Part shown: in pieces, positions 13,181 to 25,325 of the stretch | How the letters are laid out: every line of letters begins with the position of its first letter | Numbering within the stretch: the stretch's first letter is position 1 | NCBI GenBank assembly: GCA_013399305.1 | Contig: VXAI01000087.1 | Location: forward strand, 3,166,276-3,230,275 | Origin: Rostratula benghalensis | Lineage: Eukaryota > Chordata > Aves > Charadriiformes > Rostratulidae | Direction of reading: 5' to 3' | DNA: 64,000 bases | The notes under the pieces: model-generated | The model's database searches: none | The model's input: the letters and a program-made list of their open reading frames with translations, nothing else | What the model was told of the DNA's origin: nothing | Position numbers and translations under genes: made by a program

Positions 13181-14703
13181 TAGCTCCAGCTAGGATGAAA
13201 AAGTCTTCTGAATACTGGGTCTTCATTACTAATCCTCTTCTGGGAGCAAGCCTAGGTCTCCAAAGCTTTTGCCTTGCTTTCCCATCTTTATTGTATTCCT
13301 TTCCTTCTTTTTGTCTTCAGTTTTTGTATTACTGCCAAAAGTCTATATGTAATTAAATATTCTCCCAAATGGAAAATTACTCTGAAATATAAGTAAATTT
13401 GTTCAGGTCTTCTCCTGTGCCAGATTATGTATTTTATTCAGAAGAAGGAACGGGTAATATAGAGACAACCATGACCTCACACCTCTGCAGCTGCCTGGAT
13501 CCTAATTCTTTGCACTACAGTGTGGAAACTTCTCCCTTTCACATATGAAATAGATGTCAGTGGAAAATTGTCACAGGACAGCTTCAGTTCTGCCTTCATA
13601 TGACTTTATTTTCTTCTCCTGCTCCCCATCTTTACCCTTACTTGAGATTTTTTCTCTGACTGAATATTTCTTATTTTTCTGCATTCCTTCATGATTCATG
13701 TGGGTCTTCATGCTCTTTATGTGAGTGATGTTGTTTCAATCTTTTCTTTACAAATCACTGTTTACCCCAGTTTCCTTTTGGTTTTTTTTCCCCCTCTTTA
13801 ATTTAATTGTAGTACCTGTGGCCTACTCAACTGAAAAACAGAAACTGCGGAAAAACCCCATACTTCCCAATATAACACAAAGTTTTACCTGTCTGGACAG
13901 AAAGCAGAATACAGTGAGGGGGAAGAAAAGCATAAAAAAATATAATTGACCACTAAACATCCTACTACAAATACTTTTACTTGCATCTGAAAATATTTCA
14001 GTACAGTTAATTGTTTGTTATATAAAGCTAATTTAGATTTTCCTTTTTTATAATAACCATTGTTCCATAATGTGACAGAAGTTGTAAAAGTGAAGGATGT
14101 GACTAAAAGTACGGACGTGACCAGACAGGTAAATCAAACGTTTTACATTTTACTTGCTTAGTAGAATCTTGTTACTGAAAGATGAGATACAAATAAGACT
14201 ATACAATATAATGATTATTAAAAGCCCTCACCATAAGTAAATAAATTATGAATTTCAGAAAAACACAAAAATTCCTTCTCTTTTGTAATCCTTGCTTTTG
14301 CTTTGTACCATAGAATACCTCAACAGTCTTAACCGCTTTTGCTACTTTCAATTTCTGCTTCAGTTAAGAAAATTCTGCTTGCACCGAAGAACCCAGCTCT
14401 GTAAAGATCAGTAGAAGTGCAATCAATCTTACCTGCATGATACTTTTAAGAACAGGTAAACTCTTCAACACCCAGACAAGATGTGGGTAAACTCCTTCTA
14501 ATAATTTTCTTCAAATAATAAGATAAGAAAAATCAAAAAAACTTACTGTTTTAAAACCCCATCAAAAAAGTATAATCAGAACTATTATTTCCTTTTTCTC
14601 ACCAGCTCCCTTACCTAACATTTGCTTTAGCAATTGAAATTGAAAGCTCCTAAGAAAATGAAGGTATCAAGTTTAGTTACCCACAAAGTTACTATTGTCT
14701 TGT

Positions 14704-14726
14704 TATATATATATATGTATATATAC
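14704..14726. repeat. TA dinucleotide microsatellite
   Basis: About six TA units (14704-14716) continue into a palindromic gtatatatac segment ending at 14726. The whole is self-complementary and may be length-variable. Confidence 0.85.
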
Positions 14727-15174
14727 ATGCAACATAGCATCATACTATCCCATACCTGTTAAACAGTGGGGGTTAGAAAGGGTAGTCAGGCTCAGGACAT
14801 GAGGGGATCCTGTCACTGCTGATAACTTGAAGCATTTTGCATATGAGACCATATGGTGGTTTGTACATTTGTCTTCACTGTAAAGATGAGTTAAAGACAC
14901 AATAAACACTTCCTTGGATGCAGACACTTTCTGTAGCATCCATTTGGACATGGTTTTGACACTAAAACCCCAAAACTCCCTCCTTCGCCTTTGCAAGGAC
15001 TGTGTTTGATACAAAAATTTTTTGCTTTTTGAAAGATTGTCAGAAGGTCCTGCTTGACACAAAACCTGAAGGCTACCGTGTGAAGAGAGTGAAAAAACCC
15101 CATAAACCCAACAAAAACAAAACACCTAACAAAAATCCAAATCAACAAACAAAAAAATCCCAACCAAGGAAACC

Positions 15175-15190
15175 AAAAAAAAAAAAAAAA
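15175..15190. repeat. A16 homopolymer
   Basis: Sixteen consecutive A residues end a longer A/C-rich stretch (about 15093-15190). It could be a retroposon tail, but no body of a known element is visible upstream. Confidence 0.8.
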
Positions 15191-15913
15191 GAGAGAGGAT
15201 AAAAAATAAAAGTAAGGGGGTTTTGTCAAACAGATAAGATTGGCAGTTATCCTAAAATATCTGGGTTATGGCTCTGCCCAATACTAAGGATTTAAAAATA
15301 ATTGCCTAAGGCCTCAACCAAGAACATTTTTGCCTCTTGTTTTTTGTTTATTTAATTATTATTATTTGGCTTTTTTTTTCTTTTGGTCCCCAAATTTGTG
15401 TCATTTAGACATACAAAAAGAGGTGTAAAAGTAAGGAAATAAGAGGGACAGTTAAAAATTCATTTGAATTGCTTTTTAACCTGTTCCTGTGACAGATTGT
15501 TCTTTTTTAGTAGTTACAATAAGAAAGTTATATCCTGAAGTATTTATATGGAGACTTGCAGTCCTACAAAGAAAACTGGGAAAAAAAACCCAAACAGTTT
15601 CCCCATTGAAACACATAGCTCAGCAATAGTGGTTCATAACAAGACTTTTATACTTAAAATTGAATTGATGCATTGGTGTCCATGACTGCATTTCCTAGTT
15701 ACTCCTTACCATCTTGAGTTTGTTCATGCTCAACTCTTTAATGGTAAAGGTCAGTAGCTGCCTAGTATTCTCCTTTTGGGCATATCCAGAACTGCTACCA
15801 TCTTGACAACACAGACTGTCTCTGCACTAACCTACTCTTATTCTCAGTCCCAAAAGAATAATTTTTAAAGTTATATTTATATGATAGATCAATAGACAGA
15901 TGATGGATAGAAA

Positions 15914-15941
15914 GATAGATAGATAGACAGACAGACAGACA
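15914..15941. repeat. Compound GATA/GACA microsatellite
   Basis: Three GATA units (15914-15925) run straight into four GACA units (15926-15941). Degenerate GATA/GACA-like words flank it (15881-15913 and 15942-15948), suggesting an older, longer array. It is a plausible polymorphic marker. Confidence 0.9.
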
Positions 15942-16211
15942 AAGACAGGCAAAAATAAGTCTGTATTCACTGTATTATCTGGAAGTTGACACTGAAAATT
16001 TCATTTGATTCTAGTCTGTGCAATCTTCTGGAAAGAGATTTGCGTACAGATCCCTGCACAAAAGGTTCTTAGTTAATCAATTCCAAGTGAAGCAATCATT
16101 GTTTAAAATATATAAACTGGTTTCCCCCCCTTGGATCCATGATCTTGTCTCTATAAAATACACAGACTGTCTTTGGAGTAGGGTTGACAAATCAGGGCCT
16201 CCCTCCTGCAC

Positions 16212-16324
16212 ATAATAATGTTTCCATTGACTTTCTTGGGCTTTGACTCAAGCTCCATGAATGGTGTTTAATTATAAAAGAACGTTTCAGCTCTTTTTTT
16301 ATATTCACCCAGTCTGGAAGATCC
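16212..16324 (+). repeat. 113-bp exact direct repeat, copy 1
   Basis: This segment is identical, base for base in my reading, to 17462-17574, a constant offset of 1250 bp. The identity breaks sharply: 16211 is C against A at 17461, and 16325 is T against C at 17575. Inside is a 'ccattgactttcttgggctt' phrase that may derive from an old interspersed repeat. I see no target-site duplication or poly-A, so it is not an obvious transposon. Confidence 0.93.
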
Positions 16325-16462
16325 TTAGGGAATGATGCATCCTAGTTACCCAAATAAAAATTCAAATTTTGAATTCAGTGTCATCTGAAATTTTAATTTT
16401 GTCCAAAATTTAATCCCAATGATATAAAACATATTACAAACCCAGCTGGTTTTCTCTCTGCA

Positions 16463-16488
16463 CCCCTACCCCCTCCCCACCCCATCCC
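16463..16488 (-). other. Predicted G-quadruplex (minus strand) / i-motif (plus strand)
   Basis: Five C-runs on the plus strand (16463-16466, 16469-16473, 16475-16478, 16480-16483, 16486-16488) have lengths 4, 5, 4, 4 and 3, with spacers of only 1-2 nt. The minus strand therefore satisfies the G3+ with short-loop rule for a stable quadruplex, with a spare G-run. It stands out in AT-rich surroundings. No promoter or gene is visible beside it. Confidence 0.75.
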
Positions 16489-17461
16489 TAGTTCAGAGTC
16501 CACTTTATTTGTTTATTTATTTGGTTTTTGACAATAGGTCACACAGCTTCCTTAAAAGAAGTGAGGCTTCTGTTAGAACCACATAGAGATTGAGTCATGG
16601 AGAGTGTTGGATTCCAGTTTCAATGTTTTGAGAACTATTTTCACTGAATTAATGAGTGGAACAAGATATTTCTTTCTTTTCCATTTTTTTATAAAGTAGA
16701 AGTGACTAGTGCTCCTCCCTAGGATAGTTCCAGGCTATGACAGTTAATAGAAATCTATCCCCACAGACCAGAGGCTGTGAAGTAAGCTCCAAAAAAGACT
16801 GGGATTTTAAACCAAAATTAAATTTCAGTGTTTCAGATTGCTGAATGACACAGCCTTCCACAAACAGAACACTTCTTGTGACATTTCTATGCAGTGTCAT
16901 ATATAAAGCTCGTGTAAAGTCAGTAAATCTTTACAGACCAGTTTTATAAATAAATAGATATGATTTAATATGAAAGACACCAACTTTAAAATTGATATAC
17001 AATCATTTATCTTCCAAATGAGTATATTGGTGTTCATGTGAAGAATTACATATATATGTGGATGCACATCTAAGCAGCCCAGAGATTTTGTTTCTGTCCA
17101 TGTCTATTATGCCTCTAACATGCTTGTTACGCACTTGTTTTTTATGTGCCTTTTAAGACAACATTTTTAGCACTTTTAATAGCAGTAAAATACAGATGTA
17201 GAATAAAGCTACCCTGCCTCACTGAGTGTTGAAAGGATTATTTTAGGTAATACAGATGCAATGTTAAGACAACAGAAAAGCCATTTGTGCATGGCAACAG
17301 TTACCCCTGGTGACAGTTTGATAAGATTTCTCACACAAGTTCTTCTGATGTTCCCAAGATCCCCAGGCACTTTACAAGCTGAAGTAGAATCTATTTAAAT
17401 GAGAAATATTTTTATACACAATAGTTTTTCTTCACTTCAAATCCAAAGCTCGTTAAAGTAA

Positions 17462-17574
17462 ATAATAATGTTTCCATTGACTTTCTTGGGCTTTGACTCA
17501 AGCTCCATGAATGGTGTTTAATTATAAAAGAACGTTTCAGCTCTTTTTTTATATTCACCCAGTCTGGAAGATCC
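17462..17574 (+). repeat. 113-bp exact direct repeat, copy 2
   Basis: Identical to 16212-16324 in the same orientation. The lack of any mismatch over 113 bp of non-coding sequence points to a very recent duplication or to an assembly artefact. The 70-codon minus-strand frame at 17412-17624 runs through it and has no recognisable product. Confidence 0.93.
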
Positions 17575-19780
17575 CTGTATCTGCCACTTCTTAATTTGCT
17601 AGCCAAGAACTCAGCAGTCACCAACAGTGTCCTGCTTATCCTCCAAATGAAGAAGCTGCAATTGGCAGCTGGTGCTGTTGCTCTAGCTCCTAATTTCCTA
17701 ACTCAGCCCTTGTTGAAAATGACAATGAAAGGGGGATGAGAGGGAGAAAGGGAAGGGAAACGGCCTCATAAAAGACTTGAAATTTCAGGCATATGCCAAT
17801 ATTTCTGCACTGAATGTAAATTGCTGGTCAGAATGATTCCTGCTGATTTTGTTTTCTGTCCAGGGAGTTCAAAATCTACTCAACTTTGCAATATGGACTG
17901 GAATGTTTGGAAACAGCAAACAAGTAGCATTTACTGTGACAGTACTCATGTATATAATCAATAGACCTATGACTCCAGAAAAATCCATTAAAAGACCCAT
18001 AGGGCCTCTGAGGTTGATTTAAATGTCTAAGCATATGTATCAACATAAGCTTACATTTACATGTGACACAAAGATACACTCATCCTCTTCTTGTGCTCTG
18101 CTTTCTTTTCTAGGCATCTATATTTGTCAGGCAAGAAAAGAAATAACCGCTTTAGTGACAACTCTTATGTGTATTTGACTACTGGAAAAAAACCCTTCTT
18201 TTCTGAGGTCAGATAAAATGTATGCCTTTGCAGAGCAAAACAAACTTAAGTATCTTAGCTCTGCACCTCGTTGCACTAAATATTCAGTCAAATTAAAAGG
18301 AATCATGCCCAAACTATGAGCCAGAAGTGGAAGAAGAAATGACTTAACAATTCCTCAAGAAGGTCTCTATGATTAGTACAGTCAGCATAGACTGCTGTTT
18401 TAAGAAAGTCTGTTCAATCTCAGTGCAGAAAGGCAAGGCTATTTTATTTCAGACTAACATATGTAGGTTTGTAATTGATAACAAAAGTGGAAATCTGACA
18501 GATTTTACTCCTCAAGGATAATTTCTTGGGTATTTGAGGGGATGATTCTGCATATCTGTAGTGTCGTCTCTTGATCATTTAGCTTGTTCAGCGATACCTT
18601 CCTCTAATGAACCTTCCATTTCATTTCTTCTTCTTCTTCCATCTTCATTTCTTCTCCGGTTTATAACTCATAGTAAATTATGAGCATAATCTTTCTGCAC
18701 CTCTACTATTAATATGAATGCAGATAGGCAGATAAACACATATGAAAAAACATAAAGGAGGGGGTACTTGTATGCATGCAAGAACTCATCACCCCATCTA
18801 TACGAAATGTACAAAATAGGAACATCTATCAAGGAACTTCAAAACAACAAAGCAAAAATAGATTTAAAGATACTGTTTTAAATAGTTGTCGCATGCAGTG
18901 CACGCTTCATAAACTGCAGATAGGCTTCCTGAATAAAATATGAGGACATGTAGCTCCATTACTATCTCGGTTAGTATGAAAAAATCTGAAGAAAATTTAT
19001 AAATAGGCCATACACTGTCTCCAAAGGGATAAACAAAATAGCCAGCAGTGACAGTATTTGCTTTTCATGTGTGCAAATACAAGGCATAACAAATTTCAGC
19101 TCCTCATTTGCAAATTAAGATGTAAAGGAAATGTCTGTGACAGTACATGCAACAGTTCATATTTGAAGTTTGGCACAGTGAACTGACAGCCACAGTGGAA
19201 CTGCAGTCCCCTAATCCTTTTTTTCTGCCTTCCAGCTACTGGCGAGGAGGGTGGAATTTAATAAATATGTGATGAGAACAGGCTGTGAAAGGCTGGCGTA
19301 TCTTCTCCTCTGCAAGAACTCATCTTCAGAGATAATTAACTAGGTGGCAATATACAATGTGCCATTAACAAGAGCATTCAAATAATTTCTGGACTTAAGT
19401 ACAATTTTAAGCCGCTTATCAGATTTTCATTTCTGAATCCATTCAGCTGTCAAGCTTACATCCTGGCTCTTTATTGAAACTCACATGGGAATCCAAACCT
19501 TCTAATTTTCTATACAGATTCGTTTCAGAATCAATTAGAGCTGGTGGCAGCCTTGTCCCTGTGTGCTAAGGGGATTAGCTGGGCACTTGCTCAGTTGATG
19601 CAACCTTTGAATGTACATTCAACCCTCTATCAAGAAAGAGTTGTTTTCCTGAGGATTCTGAAACAACTGAAGCACTGAAATCAACAGATGGCAGATAATC
19701 ACTGTAACAGTCCCCAGGATTTTTTGGAAAAGGAAAATGATATTTCAGATTTTCTCCTAGGTAAGGATCTTAAGCTGTTC

Positions 19781-19935
19781 AAGAAAGAGAGGAAGAGGAA
19801 GAGGAACAGAAGGAGAAAGAAAGAGAAAGAGAAAGAGAAAGAGAAAGAGAAAGAGAAAGAGAAAGAGAAAGAGAAAGAGAAAGAGAAAGAGAAAGAGAAA
19901 GGGGGAAAAAAAAGTAGGGAAAAAAAAAAAAAAAG
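19781..19935. repeat. Polypurine tract with GAAAGA hexamer microsatellite
   Basis: From 19808 to 19914 every base is a purine (107 nt). The core 19821-19902 is about 13 copies of an AAGAGA/GAAAGA hexamer with little interruption. A near-continuous purine stretch follows to 19935, ending in a run of A. Such mirror-symmetric polypurine tracts can form triplex (H-DNA) and are length-unstable (established). The open frames across it (plus 19688-19951 with Glu-Lys repeats; minus 19699-20109 with Ser-Phe repeats; minus 19779-19961 with Ser-Leu repeats) are consequences of the repeat, not genes. Confidence 0.95.
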
Positions 19936-22900
19936 CAAAGGACTCTTCTGACTGTACCCAAGTGGCACAGAGTGAACGCTAACTACCAGAAGAATTCCCA
20001 AAGGCTCTCCTTTTATTCTTTTTGCCTCAGTAAGTGCTTCACGACTCAGCTTTTGCATTTGACCTTTGGCCATCTTCACACCCACATTATTAACTTCTCT
20101 ATTACTCATCTTAGCAATTTCAGCTTACCATCCCCAAAGACGTTGCTATTGTCTTCTAGTAAACACTTCAGAACATAAAACCATGTGGAACAGTTGTCCT
20201 CACTTTCCTGTTTCCAGGCAGCCTGTATTTTATTCAGTGACTCAAGTTATTGAGTAGGTATTTTGGTAGTTTGCGTACTGGGGTTGTTCTGCATAAAGCA
20301 ACATTTGTGAATGTTTATGATGCACTGCAAAATTAGGAAGTTCTGTTTAGTGTGTTCACACAGCTTAATTCTATAAGGTTCTTGCTTGTGAGAGAGTGCC
20401 TTATGCTCAGCCACATCCAAAAATATTAACTGCTAAAAGATTGAATTCAGGTTTCTGAGATTCCTTGCAAACCCCAAGAACTTCACAAATATAAAAGCAT
20501 CTTGAGAAAAAATCACTTGTAACTGAAGTAATTTTACCAGTTTTCACTTGAACAACATAGAAAACTGGTTTATGGAAGTATAATACTTTTACGATAGTAC
20601 ATTTCAACATATGTAGTTTCTAAGTAAGCTTATATACAATGAAGATGACCTTCCAGGTCCTAGGAGCTGCATCTACAAACCACAAGACACATATCCTGAA
20701 GATCAGGACCTACAAGGAAAGCTAGAATGTAGGAGATGTCCATCTATGTCATATGGTTGTGTCAGACATGGACTCTGTCACAGGCTATTGTGGCCTTCAC
20801 AGGTTTTTATGCTGTTCACTGCCTCCCCAAAGAACGCATATCTCTGAGTAGTTTCCAGCCTCCCTATCAGAACACCCCTGTGGGAGCCCTTGTCTAACTT
20901 TGGCAGAATAACTGTATTTGAGCTGCTTGTAGGTCACCTGGTGGACCAAGAGGTGAGGTCACTGACCCACAGCACAGATGTTTAGGTCAGAAATTCAACA
21001 CATAATTTTTGATGGCATAAATGTCCCCACTAGTTTGATTTGAGGTCCTTCATGCTGAAAGCGAAAAAAATATTTAGCTTCTTCGTTCACTCATTGCACT
21101 GTTAATCCACTAACACAGGTTAATGTGTTAACATTTCCCACAAACTTCCACATTCTGCAAGGCAGTTTCAACCTTTAGCCACCACTAGGTTTTATGACAC
21201 AGGGACAGATCTGAATGCTCTTGCTCTCATTGGAAATAGAACAGTCACGCAGAGAAAATACCCCCTTCAAGATGGGTGCATTTCACTCCAGTGATACATT
21301 TTCCATTTAAAGATGGTTATAATTCTACTACTAAATATCTAAATCTGAATCTTATTTTACTCTCCTGACAAGCTTCTTAGAGTCCCACTTAGCTCACTTC
21401 AACAATGGTGAAATCAGTCAAGTGAAGGATGTTTTCTAAATCAAGAAGATATTCACTGCATGGTCCATTCACACATGTTTTAATGGAAAATTTTGTTAAA
21501 AATAAATCGGCCTGGATGTTATAATTCTGTATTTTCCTAACTCCTGAAAAAAAACAACGAGTGACCAGGTTTATCTACTAGTGTTGCTCAAAAGGTCCCT
21601 TCAATTCTCAGATGGAGTCCATGGGCTCCACGTGTTTTCATAGCTGTCAGATTTCTGAGCTAATAATATTTAATGTCTTCAGTCCAAGTGAGAATGGATC
21701 CAGAGGTGTGATTTTTTATATTGTTTTCTGAATGACAAAGGACAAAGAAAGCAAAGTTCATGCATTATTCATACAATAAAAGATGAAAATTATTAGTGCA
21801 ATAAATGTAAATCACACACACTTTGATTTGTCTATATGTAGAAGATTAAAAATGTACTGAAATACCTGTATTCCCAATGTACCAATTTTGAATAATTCTG
21901 ATAGTCAGAGATTTAGACATACAAATTTTGCCGTGCCTTACATATAATAATAATTTTGGATATCACTTTCCAGTAGAGAATAAAAATAAAATGCTTTGTT
22001 CTTAACATATGATGGTATTAGATTAATTTTAAAGTAGTATGACAGTATGCTGAATTTAATACTGTAGAGAGCAGCATCTCCAGAATTCTGTCACATAGAA
22101 ATGTGAAACAAATTGTAGTCACACATAAGCGTAAGTAAGATGCAGCTCGTATAAATAGTCATGGGTCTCTTAATTTTGGTAAATCCATTTTATGTTTGCT
22201 AAGGAACAGATCTATTATGTTCATTAAAGGTGACAGAGTAACAACCCTTGAGGCTGAAGATATCTATTATCAAGAATATCTTACCAAGTAGGGCAATCCA
22301 TGGAAAGCCAGCTCAGCAAACCAATAAAATAATGTATTCTGCCTGTGTGAGGGGGTGTAGGTACATATTTCTGTAAAACAAAAGCCTGTTAAGCATTTTT
22401 TTTTCTGTAAAATAAAATGAATAATCCTATTCTAAAGATGTACATATTTTAACAACAAGGCAAATAAAACTTCTGTAGGGTGTTCTCTTTGTTCAGTGAT
22501 ATAATACGTGCTGATGTTACTTATGCTGTTGAAGTCAGTGGCAATTCTGAACCTGGATATCAATTTACAGGTTGACAAAAGTCACATAAATTATATGTCC
22601 TGGGAATAATAGTTCCAGAAAATCAACCACCTTTTTCTTCAGGATTCTGGGGCAGGTGGGAGAAACCAGATGTAATAAATTTCATTATTTACCAATGTTA
22701 GCAAGTAAAATCCTCTCATCAGCTTTTATCAGGTTTATTAAGGTGTAACAGCTTCCAGTATTAAACACGTACATGTAGATACAGGTCAATATTAATCTAG
22801 ATAGATATAGAAAACCACTATAGAATTATACAAATTTAAGACAAATAGAATAGGCACTAGATTTTTCTGCTCCCCTGTAGTTTCATCCCTAGCTACATGT

Positions 22901-23145
22901 TTAGAGGTTTTTGCTTCTTTTTATTTAGAAATACATTCAAAGACCCATCTTCACATAACTTTATTGAGACTACTAATTGAGACCTTCTAAAGCTAGGATA
23001 GAACACTTCATTTCAGTATCTTCTTTTAGCTATCCTAATTTGATTCCCCCACACTATATACCAGCTCATACATTTCAATTTCCATCAATTTTTTGGGCAG
23101 ATTTCAGATCTAGTACGTAGGCATCTAATTCCAAATTTCCAGCTT
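19936..23145. other. Non-coding AT-rich sequence, no gene recognised
   Basis: No exon, RNA gene or recent transposon is seen. Open frames are 68 codons or fewer. A 'gaagtcagtgg' phrase near 22525-22556 may be a remnant of an old interspersed repeat. Confidence 0.6.
22525..22556. repeat. Possible ancient interspersed repeat remnant
   Basis: It contains the core 'gttgaagtcagtgg' followed by 'caattctgaacctgg', resembling the cores at 3558-3590 and 40675-40697. Family not identified; the evidence is a short word match only. Confidence 0.25.
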
Positions 23146-23755
23146 CACAGAATCACAGTATGATATGAGGATGGAAATGACCTTTGGAGATGATCTAGTC
23201 CAACTCCCTTGCCAAAGCAAGTCCTCCTAGAGCACGTTGCACAGGAACTGGTCCAGGCAGGGGGTTTTTGAATGTCTCCAGAGATGGAGACTCCACCACC
23301 TCTCTGGGCAGCCTATTCCAGCGCTCTGCCATCCTCAAAGTAAAGAAGTTCTTCCTCATGTTTAGATGGAACTTCTTATGTACAATTTTGTGCCTGTTAT
23401 CTCTTCTCCTCTCACTGGGGACCACTAAAAAAGGACTGGCTCCTTGATACCCACCATTTAAGTATTTATAGGCATTGATCAGATGCCCCTCAGTCTTCTC
23501 TTCTTCAGACTAAAAAGAACCAAGCCCCTCAGACATTCTTTTTAAGAGAGATGCTCCAAGCCCCTCATCATCTTTGTGGTCCTCTGCTGTACTCTGTCCA
23601 GCAGTTCCCTGTCCTTGAACTTGAGAGCCCCGAACTGGATACAGTACTCCATATGGGGCCTCACCAGGGCAGAGTAGAGGGGCAGGATGACCTTCCTCAA
23701 CCTGCTGATCACACTCTTGTAGATGCACCCCAAGGCAAGGTTTTCTCCTTTAGGG
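23146..23755 (-). mobile_element. CR1 LINE 3' fragment, longest in window, ORF2 broken
   Basis: A minus-strand CR1 of about 610 bp, with its 3' end at 23146 ('cacagaatcacag' tail, then the 'gatgatctagtccaa' block). Reading the minus strand from about 23750 gives the end of the reverse-transcriptase ORF: an ILPLYSALVRPHMEYC-like motif, then RVQQRTTKMMRGLEHLS. A premature TAA at 23542-23544 stops this frame, and a frameshift near 23488 separates it from the following piece. That last piece (minus 23195-23425) carries FHLNMRKNFFTLRMAERWNR and then LPREVVESPSLETFK, typical of the CR1 ORF2 C-terminus. The copy is 5' truncated and inactive. Confidence 0.95.
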
Positions 23756-24576
23756 TTCCATAACCCAGTCACTCCTCGTCAATCCCATTCCCAATCTCAT
23801 CTGTTATTGAGGTGGCCAGTTCTTGGTTTTCTTTGAGGATTAGAAGCAATAAATACATATGAAAGATAGATAGTTTTCTATTCTTTCTTGTGCTGTGTAC
23901 TGCGGTAGTATAAGAAAAAGTAATTGCAAAACCTCTGCAGATCTTGCATATCCTGAGATGTAATATTCTTAGCAAAAAAGAAATCTTCAGGGTTTTTAGT
24001 AATTAAATAAATGTTAATAATCCTTTATTCAGTGTGTCTGAACTGAGGTTTTTCTCACATGTAACCTGCTTAAGCTTAGTTACTTTAAGAAGTAATGCAA
24101 TTACACACCTGTGAACAGACTCTCGTAATTGGAAGTATCAACTTAATTTAACTATGTGAGATATTAATAGCTTGCATTCACATCTTTTTTATAACATATT
24201 CTTTATTTGAAACTGCTGGGTTATATATGTCTATGTCAGATGTAAACATGTTTGTCAGTTTGTCAGTTATATGATTGTTTTTAATATATTTACTTTTTTC
24301 TCTCTCAATGGATATCTACCTTCCACTGTCATTGGAAGATACTTTCTTTGACTCTTCCTTAGACATACTTATCACAATATCTTTAGCTTCCCTAAATTTG
24401 TTTTCAATAGAATTAGTTTTCATTAGGATTCATCAGTCATTAAGTGTCCAACCATCCATTTTCATAATGAACAACCCATCTTTATATTTGACTCACAATA
24501 TCTCTGTTGCATATCTGAGGAGGGACCATTAAGTTTTTTACATTCTTTCTAGTGAATTTTTTGGTGGGTGGTTTTT

Positions 24577-24591
24577 TGTTGTTGTTGTTGT
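24577..24591. repeat. Short GTT trinucleotide repeat
   Basis: About five GTT units follow a T run. Too short to be distinctive. Confidence 0.7.
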
Positions 24592-25241
24592 CGGCATCAG
24601 ATTTTTTGTGTAACATAAGCATCTTTCAGAAAAATGTTGTAAATTACCACCATTCAGACCATTTGAACTGCTCCATGCTCTCTAGGAAATCCATTTCATC
24701 AGTGGCCATAGTTTTAAAATAATTTAATAAGAGGTTTTAAAAATTACTTTCAAGTTTATACACGTACTTTGGATTGTCAATGAAGAAATACTACTTTTTC
24801 TTCTCACTCATATTCATTGTAATGGTGGACAAAAGTGTTTTCACTAATCTTTCCAAAATGTTTTCAGCTTTTTCCAAATATTTTATATTTATGTATTTCC
24901 TTAGTATAATGTATCTTACATTTTTTAAAAAGTCAAATAACTGCTTAACTAAAGATGCTCATTGTAATTCATAATGATATTTTATGATCTTATTAAAATT
25001 ATCATTACAGTTTTTGTTAATTAAGATGCATTGTAAAGTAAATAATATCATTCTACATTTATTGACTCACTGTCAGTACTGAATATTTTTTATTGATTAA
25101 ACAATATTTTCATATCAGTGTGATATTGAAAGCCCATAAGTAATTAATCTGATTTGTAGATTATGGGGACAAAACTTCACATTATGTTTATTGACATCCA
25201 TTGTGAAATAGTTCATAGAGTCCATCCCATGATCTATATTC

Positions 25242-25325
25242 CTGCCATTTATCTAAATGTAACATACTTTTATACTACCAAGTCTGCCATTTATCTAAAT
25301 GTAACATACTTTTATACTACCAAGT
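25242..25325 (+). repeat. 42-bp perfect tandem duplication
   Basis: Positions 25242-25283 and 25284-25325 are identical, each starting 'ctgccatttatc' and ending 'actaccaagt', with no spacer. The flanking bases differ, so the unit is exactly 42 bp and present twice. Either replication slippage or an assembly duplication would give this. Confidence 0.95.

Larger units (their letters stand above)
13181..19780. other. Non-coding AT-rich sequence with simple repeats and a duplication
   Basis: No coding exon is recognised. The overlapping minus-strand frames at 14745-15125 and 14891-15229 run through an A-rich tract (A16 at 15175-15190) and encode low-complexity Phe/Leu-rich peptides, not a known protein. 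Separately listed items are the TA repeat, the GATA/GACA repeat, the C-run tract and the two copies of a 113-bp segment. Confidence 0.6.

Noticed and set aside
14745..15229. Two overlapping minus-strand frames of 126 and 112 codons
   Set aside because: Different phases over the same DNA, low-complexity Phe/Leu content from the A-rich tract, no known family.
19688..20109. Open frames on both strands across the GAAAGA repeat (up to 136 codons)
   Set aside because: They are kept open by the hexamer itself (Glu-Lys, Ser-Phe and Ser-Leu runs); non-repeat parts show no known protein.
23551..23763. 70-codon plus-strand frame, and the 23510-23728 minus-strand frame
   Set aside because: Alternative-frame shadows of the CR1 ORF2 remnant.
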